A DNA stretch of 64,000 nucleotides. Origin: Pelagibacteraceae bacterium AG-414-M23 (GTDB taxonomy: Bacteria > Pseudomonadota > Alphaproteobacteria > Pelagibacterales > Pelagibacteraceae). The notes below the pieces were generated by a model. That model worked only from the letters and a program-made list of their open reading frames with translations, made no database searches and was not told the origin of the DNA. Of the stretch, positions 16,624 through 24,183 are shown one piece after another. A program made the translations under genes and the position numbers. Location: assembly GCA_003214525.1 (NCBI GenBank), contig QCLN01000001.1, positions 1 to 64,000 on the forward strand, read 5' to 3'. Each line of letters opens with the position of its first letter. The stretch's first letter is position 1.

Positions 16624-18054
16624 TTAGGCATTTTCATATTTTTTTTGTATAGACATAACAAATTCATTTAATTCATCTAAAAATTTTAATTTTTTTTGGT
16701 CATTTGCATTTGAATATTTTTCTCTTAAATTGTCGCACTCAAAATAAAATTCTTTACAGGTCCACCATTTTTCTTTTTTTTCACTTAAAATTCTTTTAGC
16801 TATCGCTCTTTTTACCTCATTATAAATTTCTTTAGGCAATGTTTCTGGTGATTCTTGATAAATTATTTTTTTTCCAAATCCAACCAATCTCTCATCTTCA
16901 AATTTATCAAGCATAGTTAACTTATCTTTCCAAGAAGCGCCATGCCATTTTGGAAATAAAGCTGTATCTTTATTTGGGGTGAATTTTTGATAAATGCTTT
17001 CTTCTGCCAGTATATCTTCTTGTGATTTGGTTTGCTCCTTTTCTTCTGCAATTTCTCTGAGTGCTGTAATCACTCTTTCTGAAAATTTTTCATTTTCTCT
17101 TACTAGCTTTGCTCTCTTATAGATTAATTCTTTATCCATCGCGCTATATGGTTCTGCCTTTATGCCATAACTTTCATCCAATATCATTGGGGCTTTATTT
17201 GATCTTATAGTTCTTAAGAACTTAGGTGTTTTTTTTAATTCAGACTTAATTTCATTAACTGATAAATTTAATAGAGGCTCAACATCAACTCTTAAATCTA
17301 CTGCTTGTCCCCACTGATAAACTGGGTGAACACAGTATTTTGGATGAAGAGGTGCACATAAATAAAGTCTAGATTTTCCATAAAAATATTCATTTAAAGT
17401 AATTATTTTTTCTTTTTTGAATACTGTCTCTGCATCAACTCTACTGGAAGTTTTCAAAAAACTATTCCAATTATCTTGTTGTTTACTTTTGATTAAACCT
17501 AAGACTTTTACAGTGAGCTCAGCATCAAATAAGGCTGAATGGGCGCCACCAGACTCAAATCCGTTCATTCTAGCTAACGATTCGAGCTTCATTACAGCAT
17601 TACCTTTTTCGTTAGTTTCTGTTTCTAATACTGTTGGATCTACGGCATAGGCTGCTCTAGCAATATTAAGACCATCGTTTCTTTTATTTGGTGATGCGTT
17701 AGTAATATATGGATATCTAATACCTTTAAAAAATTCTTTTCTTATCATCTCATCATCAAATCCTATGTTAGACCACCCTAAAAATATAGCGGGACTCCAC
17801 TTTTTGAATATCTTTTCAACTTCTGACAACATTTGATAATGGCTTAAGTTTGCTTTGGTCAACATATCAACGCCTGTCTTATTAACTATTAAAGCATTTG
17901 CCTGGGGAATTTCACCTTCAGGTAATCTACATCTTAAATTAAAGCGGTCTTTTTCTTTTAAGTTTTCATCAACAAGTACGCCACCAATTTCGATAATGCT
18001 ACCAAAATCAGTATTAGCATTAGAAGACTCGATATCCCAAATAACTAAATTCAT
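16624..18054 (-). CDS. sbcB: Exodeoxyribonuclease I
   Basis: Processive 3'-5' single-strand DNA exonuclease acting in repair and recombination. The 476 residues match the usual ExoI length. The DnaQ-like domain starts WDIESSNANTDFGSIIEIGG (DxE), continues with WSNIGFDDEMIRKEF and ends with GGAHSALFDAELT (His and Asp of DEDDh). The remainder carries the ExoI SH3-like and helical parts (RLYLCAPLHP, LKKTPKFLRTIRSNKAPMI). It is the third of three consecutive nuclease genes on this strand, 3 bases after the PD-(D/E)XK gene. Confidence 0.88.
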   Translation of the reverse strand: MNLVIWDIESSNANTDFGSIIEIGGVLVDENLKEKDRFNLRCRLPEGEIPQANALIVNKTGVDMLTKANLSHYQMLSEVEKIFKKWSPAIFLGWSNIGFDDEMIRKEFFKGIRYPYITNASPNKRNDGLNIARAAYAVDPTVLETETNEKGNAVMKLESLARMNGFESGGAHSALFDAELTVKVLGLIKSKQQDNWNSFLKTSSRVDAETVFKKEKIITLNEYFYGKSRLYLCAPLHPKYCVHPVYQWGQAVDLRVDVEPLLNLSVNEIKSELKKTPKFLRTIRSNKAPMILDESYGIKAEPYSAMDKELIYKRAKLVRENEKFSERVITALREIAEEKEQTKSQEDILAEESIYQKFTPNKDTALFPKWHGASWKDKLTMLDKFEDERLVGFGKKIIYQESPETLPKEIYNEVKRAIAKRILSEKKEKWWTCKEFYFECDNLREKYSNANDQKKLKFLDELNEFVMSIQKKYENA

Positions 18055-18057
18055 ATA

Positions 18058-18738
18058 TTAATTGTTCATTTCTTTAAATTTTTTTACTCTTTCTAGAAAT
18101 AAATTTTGGTACATCAATAATTCAGATCCTTCAATTTTAAATTCTTGATAAAAATTATCCACAGTACACAATAATATTGCTCCTAAAGTAATATTTGTTT
18201 TGTAAACAACATTATGCGCTAAAGTGTATGCTCCTAATTGTAAAAAATAATCTTGAATATATTCTTCCTTTTTCAACCTGTTTGATTGCTTGAAATCAAG
18301 ACAGCATTGTTTTCCTTCGTAAATACCAATCAAATCTGCTGTTCCGCCATATTTTTCAGGATAATATAAGGCAGTTTCCATTCCATAAATTTCTTCTAAT
18401 TTTCCTTTGATGCCTTTATCTATTATTTCTTTAGCCATGTTTTTATATTGTTCATTACTTTCAAAAAAACTTTCATTAATTCTTCCTCTCAAAAAATCTT
18501 CAATATAGGAATGCATTGAAGTTCCTCTATTAGAAGCTTCTGTTTTAATTTTATTCGCTTGTTGAACACCAACGCGGTGTTTCCAATTTTCCAAAGCAGC
18601 TTTATCTTCTTCCGATTTAGTGGCTTGCAAAATAGACGTAACACTTGGCAATTTTTCTTCACCAAATAAATATTTTCTCACACCATCTTCAATAGACCTA
18701 GATGATTTTGGATAATTAAATTTATTATTCCATTTCAT
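18058..18738 (-). CDS. PD-(D/E)XK exonuclease, MGME1/phage-exonuclease-like
   Basis: A 226-residue protein with a recognisable PD-(D/E)XK core: GGTADLIGIYEG (Asp of the core), CCLDFKQSNR (DxK) and YFLQLGAYTLAHN (Q-L-x-A-Y motif of RecB-like exonucleases). The N-terminal LPSVTSIL...NRGTSMHSYIEDFL phrase is typical of MGME1-type and phage-encoded exonucleases. It probably trims single-stranded DNA ends. The gene lies between the DUF2130 gene and exonuclease I, with short gaps, suggesting one transcript. The substrate and biological role are not shown by the sequence. Confidence 0.75.
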   Translation of the reverse strand: MKWNNKFNYPKSSRSIEDGVRKYLFGEEKLPSVTSILQATKSEEDKAALENWKHRVGVQQANKIKTEASNRGTSMHSYIEDFLRGRINESFFESNEQYKNMAKEIIDKGIKGKLEEIYGMETALYYPEKYGGTADLIGIYEGKQCCLDFKQSNRLKKEEYIQDYFLQLGAYTLAHNVVYKTNITLGAILLCTVDNFYQEFKIEGSELLMYQNLFLERVKKFKEMNN

Positions 18739-18753
18739 GATTTTATTATTTAA

Positions 18754-20034
18754 TTATTCAAGTAAATTATCTTCGTCTATGCCTTCTAAAAAATCAGGTA
18801 GGTTTGCTTTCATAATAATTTTTGGCAAAATATTATTCATTATAGTTTTTTTATCTTCATAATTTTTCTTTCTTTGTATTATTTGATTGCTAAAACTTCT
18901 TTCATCTTTTTCAATTTGATTAAATTCAGATTTAAGATTTTTAAATGCTTTTCTATACTCTAATTTAAATTCATTGCTACTTAAAAAATCTGCTAATGGC
19001 TTTAAACTTCCGCCTCCGCTACTTTTTTCTGATTTATGAAAAAATTCTTGTAAAATTATTTTTCTTCTTAGAGAAACTGTAAGTTCTAAAAGTAAATAAT
19101 CTTCTCCACAAATAATAATTCTTCCTCCTTCTCTTTCTTGCCACAAACCATTAGATTTTTTTGGCATTGATTTGGTAAAAATAATGCCTTGGGTAGCATC
19201 AATGGATGACATATCTTTGAGTAACTTATCAACCCATTGTTCATCAAATTTTAAAACTTCTTTTCTTTCATAGAGAATTTTTCCTGTTTGATTATCTTGT
19301 TTGTCTATTACTGTTTGAATTAAATCACCACCTCTCTTTCCTTTTTTTACAGGTTCTATTTTATCATAAGGGAATTTATCTTTTAAAAAATCTTCTAATA
19401 ATTCTTCTTGGGCTTCACCCTTTTTTTCAACTGCAGTTTGGCTCGCAATATCAAAGGCTATTTTTTGTTTTTCCTTGACCCTTTTCATGTCTAGCGCATG
19501 TTCTTTTTCTTTAGTTTGTAATTTTTTTTCATAATCTTGTTTTATTTTATTTTTTTCTTTATCAGCTTTTACTCTTTCTGCTTGTGCTTCTGCTAAAGCT
19601 TCTTTTTTTGCATCTTTTTTAAGTTTTTCTTTTTCAGCTTCTAATGCTTGTTTTTTTAATTTTATTTCCTTATCAGCCTTTGCTTTTTCTGCTTGTGCTT
19701 CTGCTAAAGCTTCTTTTTTTGCATCTTTTTTAAGTTTTTCTTTTTCAGCTTCTAATGCTTGTTTTTTTAATTTTATTTCCTTATCAGCCTTTGCTTTTTC
19801 TGCTTGTGCTTCTGCTAAAGCTTCTTTTTTTGCATCTTTTTTAAGTTTTTCTTTTTCAGCTTCTAATGCTTGTTTTTTTAATTTTATTTCCTTATCAGCC
19901 TTTGCTTTTTCTGCTTGTGCTTCTGCTAAAGCTTCTTTTTTTGCTTTTTCTTTTAAGTTTTTAATCTCATGTTCATGAGCATCTTCTAAAGAAAAAACAT
20001 TTTTACATCTTGGACACTTAACTTTTTGACTCAT
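18754..20034 (-). CDS. DUF2130 protein with zinc-ribbon start and long coiled coil
   Basis: A 426-residue protein. Residues 1-15 hold a CPRC half zinc ribbon. Residues of roughly 25-190 are an Ala/Glu/Lys-rich coiled coil containing three identical 37-residue repeats (unit begins KKEALAEAQAEKAK). The C-terminal half is the DUF2130 domain: KRGGDLIQTV, KILYERKEVLKFDEQW and GIIFTKSMPKK, whose Asp...ERK pattern looks like a PD-(D/E)XK nuclease fold. A strong ribosome-binding site (AAGGAGAT) precedes the start, unlike most genes here. The family function is unknown; with its two nuclease neighbours a DNA-processing role is my inference. Confidence 0.78.
   Translation of the reverse strand: MSQKVKCPRCKNVFSLEDAHEHEIKNLKEKAKKEALAEAQAEKAKADKEIKLKKQALEAEKEKLKKDAKKEALAEAQAEKAKADKEIKLKKQALEAEKEKLKKDAKKEALAEAQAEKAKADKEIKLKKQALEAEKEKLKKDAKKEALAEAQAERVKADKEKNKIKQDYEKKLQTKEKEHALDMKRVKEKQKIAFDIASQTAVEKKGEAQEELLEDFLKDKFPYDKIEPVKKGKRGGDLIQTVIDKQDNQTGKILYERKEVLKFDEQWVDKLLKDMSSIDATQGIIFTKSMPKKSNGLWQEREGGRIIICGEDYLLLELTVSLRRKIILQEFFHKSEKSSGGGSLKPLADFLSSNEFKLEYRKAFKNLKSEFNQIEKDERSFSNQIIQRKKNYEDKKTIMNNILPKIIMKANLPDFLEGIDEDNLLE
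19581..19944 (-). repeat. Three perfect 111-bp tandem repeats inside the DUF2130 gene
   Basis: The unit starting cttgtgcttctgctaaagc recurs at 19581, 19692, 19803 and (31 bases only) 19914, with an exact 111-base period. The three full copies are identical by eye. Each encodes 37 residues of coiled coil. Identity at the DNA level, including third positions, means recent duplication or ongoing homogenisation. A diverged further copy lies on the 19550-19580 side. Confidence 0.93.
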
Positions 20035-20061
20035 TCTATCTCCTTATAGTTATCATTATAT

Positions 20062-20505
20062 TTAATGTATAGTATCATTTTCATGGTCCTTCTTTTTTTC
20101 ACCTATTAATTTACCTTCTGTAGGAGCTTCATCCCACTCTTTAAACTCATGCATCCATTCTTTGTGATTATTTAATATTTCTTCAGATGTAGTTTTTAAA
20201 TAATGTCTATAAACTGGATAACTGAATTGAGATATCATTCTCTGTAAAATCCTAAAAAGAAAAATATAGAAGCAATAACCCATGTCTAAAAAGCTTCTCT
20301 TTGAAGCTTTAAGGTAATTTTCCACCAATTCTTTAGCTAAAGCATCCATTTTTTTTACTTCCATCTGTTCTGTTTGAATTTTATTACTATTTTTAGATTT
20401 ATTAACAAAGTTAATTACTTTGGACTTATCATTTTTTACAATCATAGATTTAGTTTTTTTATTTTTTTTTAATTTTTTAAAGAAATTAAGTATTTTTTTT
20501 TTCAT
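20062..20505 (-). CDS. Unknown protein, basic N-terminus
   Basis: A 147-residue protein that I do not recognise. Residues 1-45 are extremely Lys/Asn-rich (MKKKILNFFKKLKKNKK). Residues 50-110 form a predicted helical region with an aromatic, partly hydrophobic stretch (MGYCFYIFLFRILQRM), and the tail is acidic. It could associate with membranes or nucleic acid, but nothing shows which. A clear ribosome-binding site (GAGGTG, eight bases before the ATG) supports translation. It is the first gene of the nuclease set and lies directly downstream of two tandem structured RNA elements. Confidence 0.6.
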   Translation of the reverse strand: MKKKILNFFKKLKKNKKTKSMIVKNDKSKVINFVNKSKNSNKIQTEQMEVKKMDALAKELVENYLKASKRSFLDMGYCFYIFLFRILQRMISQFSYPVYRHYLKTTSEEILNNHKEWMHEFKEWDEAPTEGKLIGEKKKDHENDTIH

Positions 20506-20532
20506 ATTTTAGCACCTCATAAACTTTTTATT

Positions 20533-20607
20533 AACGAAGTACTGTCTAGATGGGAAAGAAAGAAAGGAATAACACACAAACTCCGCATCTAAACAAGTAG
20601 CTTCGTT
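20533..20607 (-). ncRNA. Structured RNA element, copy 1 (leader of the unknown gene)
   Basis: Read on the minus strand: outer stem AACGAAG/CUUCGUU, conserved internal segment CUACUU, inner stem GUUUAGAUG/CAUCUAGAC with one U-G wobble, and a loop of about 30 bases rich in U and C. The 19-mer AAGCUACUUGUUUAGAUGC is shared exactly with copy 2. In this copy UACU of the internal segment can also pair with AGUA on the other side. The inner stem is complete only as minus-strand RNA; on the plus strand the same position is a C-A mismatch. Its start lies 28 bases upstream of the 20505 start codon. Confidence 0.6.
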
Positions 20608-20610
20608 CTA

Positions 20611-20682
20611 ATTAAAGTTTTTTGATTTAGATGAGATTTTTTAAGAAACTAAATTTTCTGCATCTAAACAAGTAGCTTTAAC
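20611..20682 (-). ncRNA. Structured RNA element, copy 2 (leader of the unknown gene)
   Basis: Second copy, 76 bases away on the shared 19-mer. Outer stem is UUAAAG/CUUUAA (different bases from copy 1, still paired), the same CUACUU segment follows, then inner stem GUUUAGAUG/CAUCUAAAU closed by a G-U wobble, and a 27-base AU-rich loop. Sequence outside the stems and CUACUU is not conserved between copies. The order on the transcript is hisG stop, copy 2, copy 1, unknown gene. No run of U follows either stem, so neither looks like an intrinsic terminator. Confidence 0.6.
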
Positions 20683-20727
20683 TTAGTAAAAACACTATAT
20701 AACACTTAGTTTTTAATGTCAATAAAA

Positions 20728-21405
20728 TTATTTGGATAGTAAATTGATAAATTTTTTAATTCCTGGTTTTTTTAAAGATAATTTTGAAATCATTATGCAA
20801 GCTTGTGATTTCAAAATTTGTCCATCTTTTACAACTCTTAGATTGTTGGCTTTTAATGTTTCCCCAGTTGAAGTGATATCAGTAATTATCTCGGATGATC
20901 CAGTAAATGGGTAAACCTCGGTAGCACCTAAACTTTTAACAAGCTTAAACTGTGTAACACCTTTAGAAAATAAAAAATCTCTCGTTAGATTAGGATATTT
21001 AGTTGCAACTCTTAGTCTGCTTTTCTTGTTATCTTTGAATTCAAATGCAATTTCTTCTAGATCGGCAATAGTTTGAACATCAATCCATTCATTTGGAATT
21101 GCAACAACTAATTTGGCATGACCAAAATTATATTTTTTTTTTACTATTATTTTTTTTTGAATATTTACTTCGCTTTCTTTAAGTAAATCAAAGCCTGAAA
21201 AGCCTAAATCTAATGAATTATCACCTAATCTTTCAATTATTTCTCTAGCATGAAGATAAGTGACACTAATATTTTTGTAGCATTTAATATAGCCAAATAA
21301 ATCTCTCACACCTCTTTCAGATTGAAGTTTTAATTTGTTTTTTGAAAAAATTTTTAAAACATCTTTTCTTAATCTTCCTTTGCTAGGTATTCCAATTTTA
21401 ATCAT
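20728..21405 (-). CDS. hisG: ATP phosphoribosyltransferase, short form
   Basis: First step of histidine synthesis. At 225 residues it is the short HisG_S type, which lacks the C-terminal ACT-like regulatory domain and needs HisZ, encoded by the adjacent gene. Motifs are IKIGIPSKGRLRKDV at the start, DLGFSGFDLL, VATKYPNLTRDF and the PRPP-binding-like GATEVYPFTGSSEIITDITSTGETL. Its ATG follows the hisZ stop immediately. Feedback control by histidine is expected through HisZ. Confidence 0.92.
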   Translation of the reverse strand: MIKIGIPSKGRLRKDVLKIFSKNKLKLQSERGVRDLFGYIKCYKNISVTYLHAREIIERLGDNSLDLGFSGFDLLKESEVNIQKKIIVKKKYNFGHAKLVVAIPNEWIDVQTIADLEEIAFEFKDNKKSRLRVATKYPNLTRDFLFSKGVTQFKLVKSLGATEVYPFTGSSEIITDITSTGETLKANNLRVVKDGQILKSQACIMISKLSLKKPGIKKFINLLSK

Positions 21406-22458
21406 TTAGTAATTAAGGTTTAAAGCTGCTCCAACAGCTGGTATTTTTTTTGTGGAACCAAGGTCTGAAATTAAATTATCATATCTTCCACCGTTTATGA
21501 CGTTTATATTTTTTGATTTTTCTTTGATATCAATCTTGAATACTAATCCTGTGTAATATTCTAGTTGTCTTCCAAACGATGCTGAATACCTAATATTTAG
21601 TTTTGCAAACTTATTTTTTGTTATTGGAAAATAATTGTTTTGAACTCTTATATTTATTTTGTATCTTTTAAAAAAAGAATTTAGCTTGCTTGGTGCTTGT
21701 TTAATTGGACAATTTATTTTTAAAAATTCTTTAATTATCTTGGATACATTTCTACCCTCTTTAGCCCTTCTTGGGTCTTTTATTTTAGTATTAAATCTTG
21801 TTAAAATTTCATTTAAAGATCTGCCAGCTATTTGCCTTAATTGATTTTGATTAAGCATTTTTTGATATTTTTTTTTATCAATTTCTACAATTGTTGGATC
21901 TACGTCTGAGTTTGTTTCTAGTCTTTTTAACAGGTCATTAAAATAATTTTCTCTCCAGTAGTGTCTTTGAAGTCTTAACCTCCACCTCTTTGGAATATCA
22001 ATTTTATTCAATAACAATTTAAATATTTCAACGTTTCCTAAAATTAAATTTCCCGACCTATAATTTAATTTTGATAAACTTTTTAATGAAGTTTCTATTA
22101 TTTTCTTATCATCTTCTTTCTCTTTATTTGAACCTATTATTTCGAAACCAATTTGGTTTTTAATTATTGGATCTTTTTGATTAAAAGTTTTTCTAAATGC
22201 CTCTCCGTTATAAACTACTTTCTCAACTTTTTTAGTTTTTTCATTTAAATATTTAATACATGAAGCGATAGTTAAATCAGGTCTCAAGCAAAGCTCATTT
22301 CCATTTTGATCATTAAAAGAAAAAATAAATCTTCTAAAATTCTCTCCTGATCTTTCAACAATATGATTAGTTTCTATTACTGAGTCTAGTTCAATAAATT
22401 TAAAGCCTTTGCTCTTTATATTTTTTAGAATTTTATCCGATGAGTTTTTTAATTTCAT
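21406..22458 (-). CDS. hisZ: HisZ, regulatory subunit of ATP phosphoribosyltransferase
   Basis: HisRS-like protein without aminoacylation activity that forms the octameric HisG-HisZ enzyme and binds histidine. The class II synthetase-like fold shows in LCLRPDLTIASCIKYL, VVYNGEAFRKT and QIGFEIIGS, with the terminal YYTGLVFKID and GGRYDNLISDLG. The class II catalytic Arg patterns seen in hisS are degraded. At 350 residues it lacks the HisRS anticodon-binding domain. It lies between hisS (26-base overlap) and hisG. Confidence 0.87.
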   Translation of the reverse strand: MKLKNSSDKILKNIKSKGFKFIELDSVIETNHIVERSGENFRRFIFSFNDQNGNELCLRPDLTIASCIKYLNEKTKKVEKVVYNGEAFRKTFNQKDPIIKNQIGFEIIGSNKEKEDDKKIIETSLKSLSKLNYRSGNLILGNVEIFKLLLNKIDIPKRWRLRLQRHYWRENYFNDLLKRLETNSDVDPTIVEIDKKKYQKMLNQNQLRQIAGRSLNEILTRFNTKIKDPRRAKEGRNVSKIIKEFLKINCPIKQAPSKLNSFFKRYKINIRVQNNYFPITKNKFAKLNIRYSASFGRQLEYYTGLVFKIDIKEKSKNINVINGGRYDNLISDLGSTKKIPAVGAALNLNY

Positions 22459-23869
22459 TTATTAAGTTTTCTTTTGGAATTGTAATTTGATTATTTTGAC
22501 CTTTAATACCAAGCAGATTTTTTAAAGTAATTTTATTTTCTTTAAGTTCATCCTCCCCACAAATTACTGCTATGGGACAACCTTTTTTATTGGCGTAAGT
22601 TAGTTGTTTTCCTAGGTTTTTTTTACTATCAAGAAAAATCTCAGAATTAATATAGCTATCTCTCAAAATTTTTAAAATTTCATAATAATTTTTTAAATAT
22701 TTTTGATCCATAACACATACAATAACTGGTTTTTGCTCCTCAATTTTAACTTGATCAAGTTGCAACATGGCAAACAATAATCGATCAACTCCGATACTTA
22801 TTCCTGTACCAGGAATATCTACTCCTTTAAATCTTGAGATTAATTTATTATATTGTCCTCCAGAACAAATACTGCCAATATCAACTTCTTTGCCTTTGCT
22901 GTTTTTTGTTTTAAAGTTAAGATTTGTTTCAACACAAAAGCCATCGTAATAATTTAGTGCTCTGCAAATTGAAAAGTCTGTGGTGATTTGATCCTTAAAT
23001 TTACTATAATCTAAAATTTCTAATAATTGATTTATTTCATTTACTCCTTCTTGAGATAACTTATTTGTAAGAAATTTTTCTATATCAAAAATAGCTTTAG
23101 AAAACTTAGATAAATCTGAATTTTTAATATCCATAGTTGTTTCTAAAAATTCTACAATTTTTTCTGTTTGGACCTTTGATAAACTTGCGCCTTGTGTAAA
23201 AGCCCCTGAATCATCTTTTCTACCTTTTTGTAAAAGTTCAACAACACCTTTAATTCCTATCTTCGATAATTTATCAATAGATCTGATTGTTTTAATTTCT
23301 TGGCTAGGGTCAGTTATACCTATCTGTTTTAGAAAACCCTGAATTATTTTTCTATTACTTAAATAGATTTTAAATTGATTTTTTTTTAAACCACATTCAA
23401 GTAATGTGCTTGCAATTAAATTACAAAGTTCCGCATTTGCTTGAGCAGGATTAACATTTCCAACTATATCACAATCTGCTTGGGTAAATTCTCTATAACG
23501 AGCATTCCCAGCTTTTTCATTTCTAAATACATTTTGAATAGCGTATCTTTTATATACTGAGGGAAGCTCTTGATTATTCTGAGCAACAAATCTCGCCAAA
23601 GGACTAGACAAATCATATCTAAGAGTAATTTTTTTACCACCATCTTCAAATGAGAATACATCAGACATAGGATTACTATCATCCTCTGCAAGAAAGGATC
23701 CTATATTTTCACTAATTTCGAATGATGGAGTTTCTAAGGGATCAAACCCAAATTTTATAAAATTATTCTCAATAGCTCTTAAAAGCTTTTTTTTAAGAAG
23801 TAATTTTTTATTCCATCTATCTTCAAACCCTGGAGGTAATCCTGGAATTAACTTATTTTCTTTATTCAT
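22433..23869 (-). CDS. hisS: Histidyl-tRNA synthetase
   Basis: Class II synthetase charging tRNA-His. Motif 2 region reads RYAIQNVFRNEKAGNARYREFTQADCD, with the histidine loops GGQYNKLISRF and GTGISIGVDRLLFAM, and a C-terminal anticodon-binding domain (VIVCVMDQKY...). The motif 2 wording is the alphaproteobacterial kind rather than the E. coli kind. The track start at 23923 lies inside the tRNA-His gene, so I use the ATG at 23869 (MNKENKLIPGLPPGF). Only four bases separate that ATG from the tRNA's CCA, leaving no room for a ribosome-binding site outside the tRNA. Confidence 0.92.
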   Translation of the reverse strand: MNKENKLIPGLPPGFEDRWNKKLLLKKKLLRAIENNFIKFGFDPLETPSFEISENIGSFLAEDDSNPMSDVFSFEDGGKKITLRYDLSSPLARFVAQNNQELPSVYKRYAIQNVFRNEKAGNARYREFTQADCDIVGNVNPAQANAELCNLIASTLLECGLKKNQFKIYLSNRKIIQGFLKQIGITDPSQEIKTIRSIDKLSKIGIKGVVELLQKGRKDDSGAFTQGASLSKVQTEKIVEFLETTMDIKNSDLSKFSKAIFDIEKFLTNKLSQEGVNEINQLLEILDYSKFKDQITTDFSICRALNYYDGFCVETNLNFKTKNSKGKEVDIGSICSGGQYNKLISRFKGVDIPGTGISIGVDRLLFAMLQLDQVKIEEQKPVIVCVMDQKYLKNYYEILKILRDSYINSEIFLDSKKNLGKQLTYANKKGCPIAVICGEDELKENKITLKNLLGIKGQNNQITIPKENLINEIKKLIG

Positions 23870-23873
23870 TGTT

Positions 23874-23947
23874 TGGTACAGTTTGATGGTTCTGCCCCAT
23901 CGCCTCGATCTCCACAGGATCACGTGCTACTATTACACCAAAACTGC
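23874..23947 (-). tRNA. tRNA-His (GUG), aberrant D and T loops
   Basis: Minus strand folds as acceptor GCAGTTT/AAACTGT (one G-U at the end pair), D stem GTGT/GCAC with a seven-base loop AATAGTA, anticodon arm TGATC-CTGTGGA-GATCG (anticodon GTG), four-base variable region, T stem GATGG/CCATC with loop GGCAGAA, then A73 and an encoded CCA. There is no encoded G-1 and the discriminator is A, as known for alphaproteobacterial tRNA-His. The D loop lacks the GG pair and the T loop lacks TTC, unlike the three other tRNAs in this window. It lies four bases before hisS. Confidence 0.8.
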
Positions 23948-24115
23948 TTCCTTAATTGTTTTATACTAAATGTGGATAAAATTAAATTTATAAAATGATT
24001 AAATAGCTAGCGTGCAGCCAGCATGGAAATGATGTCTGTGCGTAAATTTGAAAACTGTAATTTTTTTAATCATTGCTGACTAGATAACATCTAAATTTTA
24101 AAATTCAAGGATGAA

Positions 24116-24164
24116 TTGTATAGGAATAGTTTTAGTAAAAATTTACTAAAATATCCCTATACAA
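24116..24164 (-). terminator. Long imperfect palindrome at the 3' end of the cold-shock gene
   Basis: A 49-base palindrome 20 bases past the csp stop: TTGTATAGG...TTTTAGTAAA pairs with its complement over about 23 bp with one bulged base and one mismatch that is a G-U wobble on the minus strand. It is AU-rich and has no U-run immediately after it, so an intrinsic terminator or an mRNA-stabilising 3' hairpin are both possible. The remaining gene-free stretch to tRNA-His (23948-24115) contains a second, weaker hairpin (GCTGGC/GCTAGC near 24008-24024), a candidate TAGTAT -10 element before the tRNA, and nothing else that I can name. Confidence 0.5.
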
Positions 24165-24183
24165 TAATGTTGATGATTAAGAA

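Noticed and set aside
19540-19960. CRISPR array, suggested by regular repeats
   Set aside because: The repeats are contiguous 111-bp coding units without spacers; no cas genes are present. No CRISPR array seen in the window.
20533-20682. Intrinsic terminators for hisG
   Set aside because: Neither stem is followed by a U-run, and the long loops and conserved internal segment do not fit a terminator.
23870-23923. Extended N-terminus of hisS (MILWRSRRWGRTIKLYQT)
   Set aside because: These codons are the tRNA-His gene read in frame; the conserved HisRS start is the ATG at 23869.
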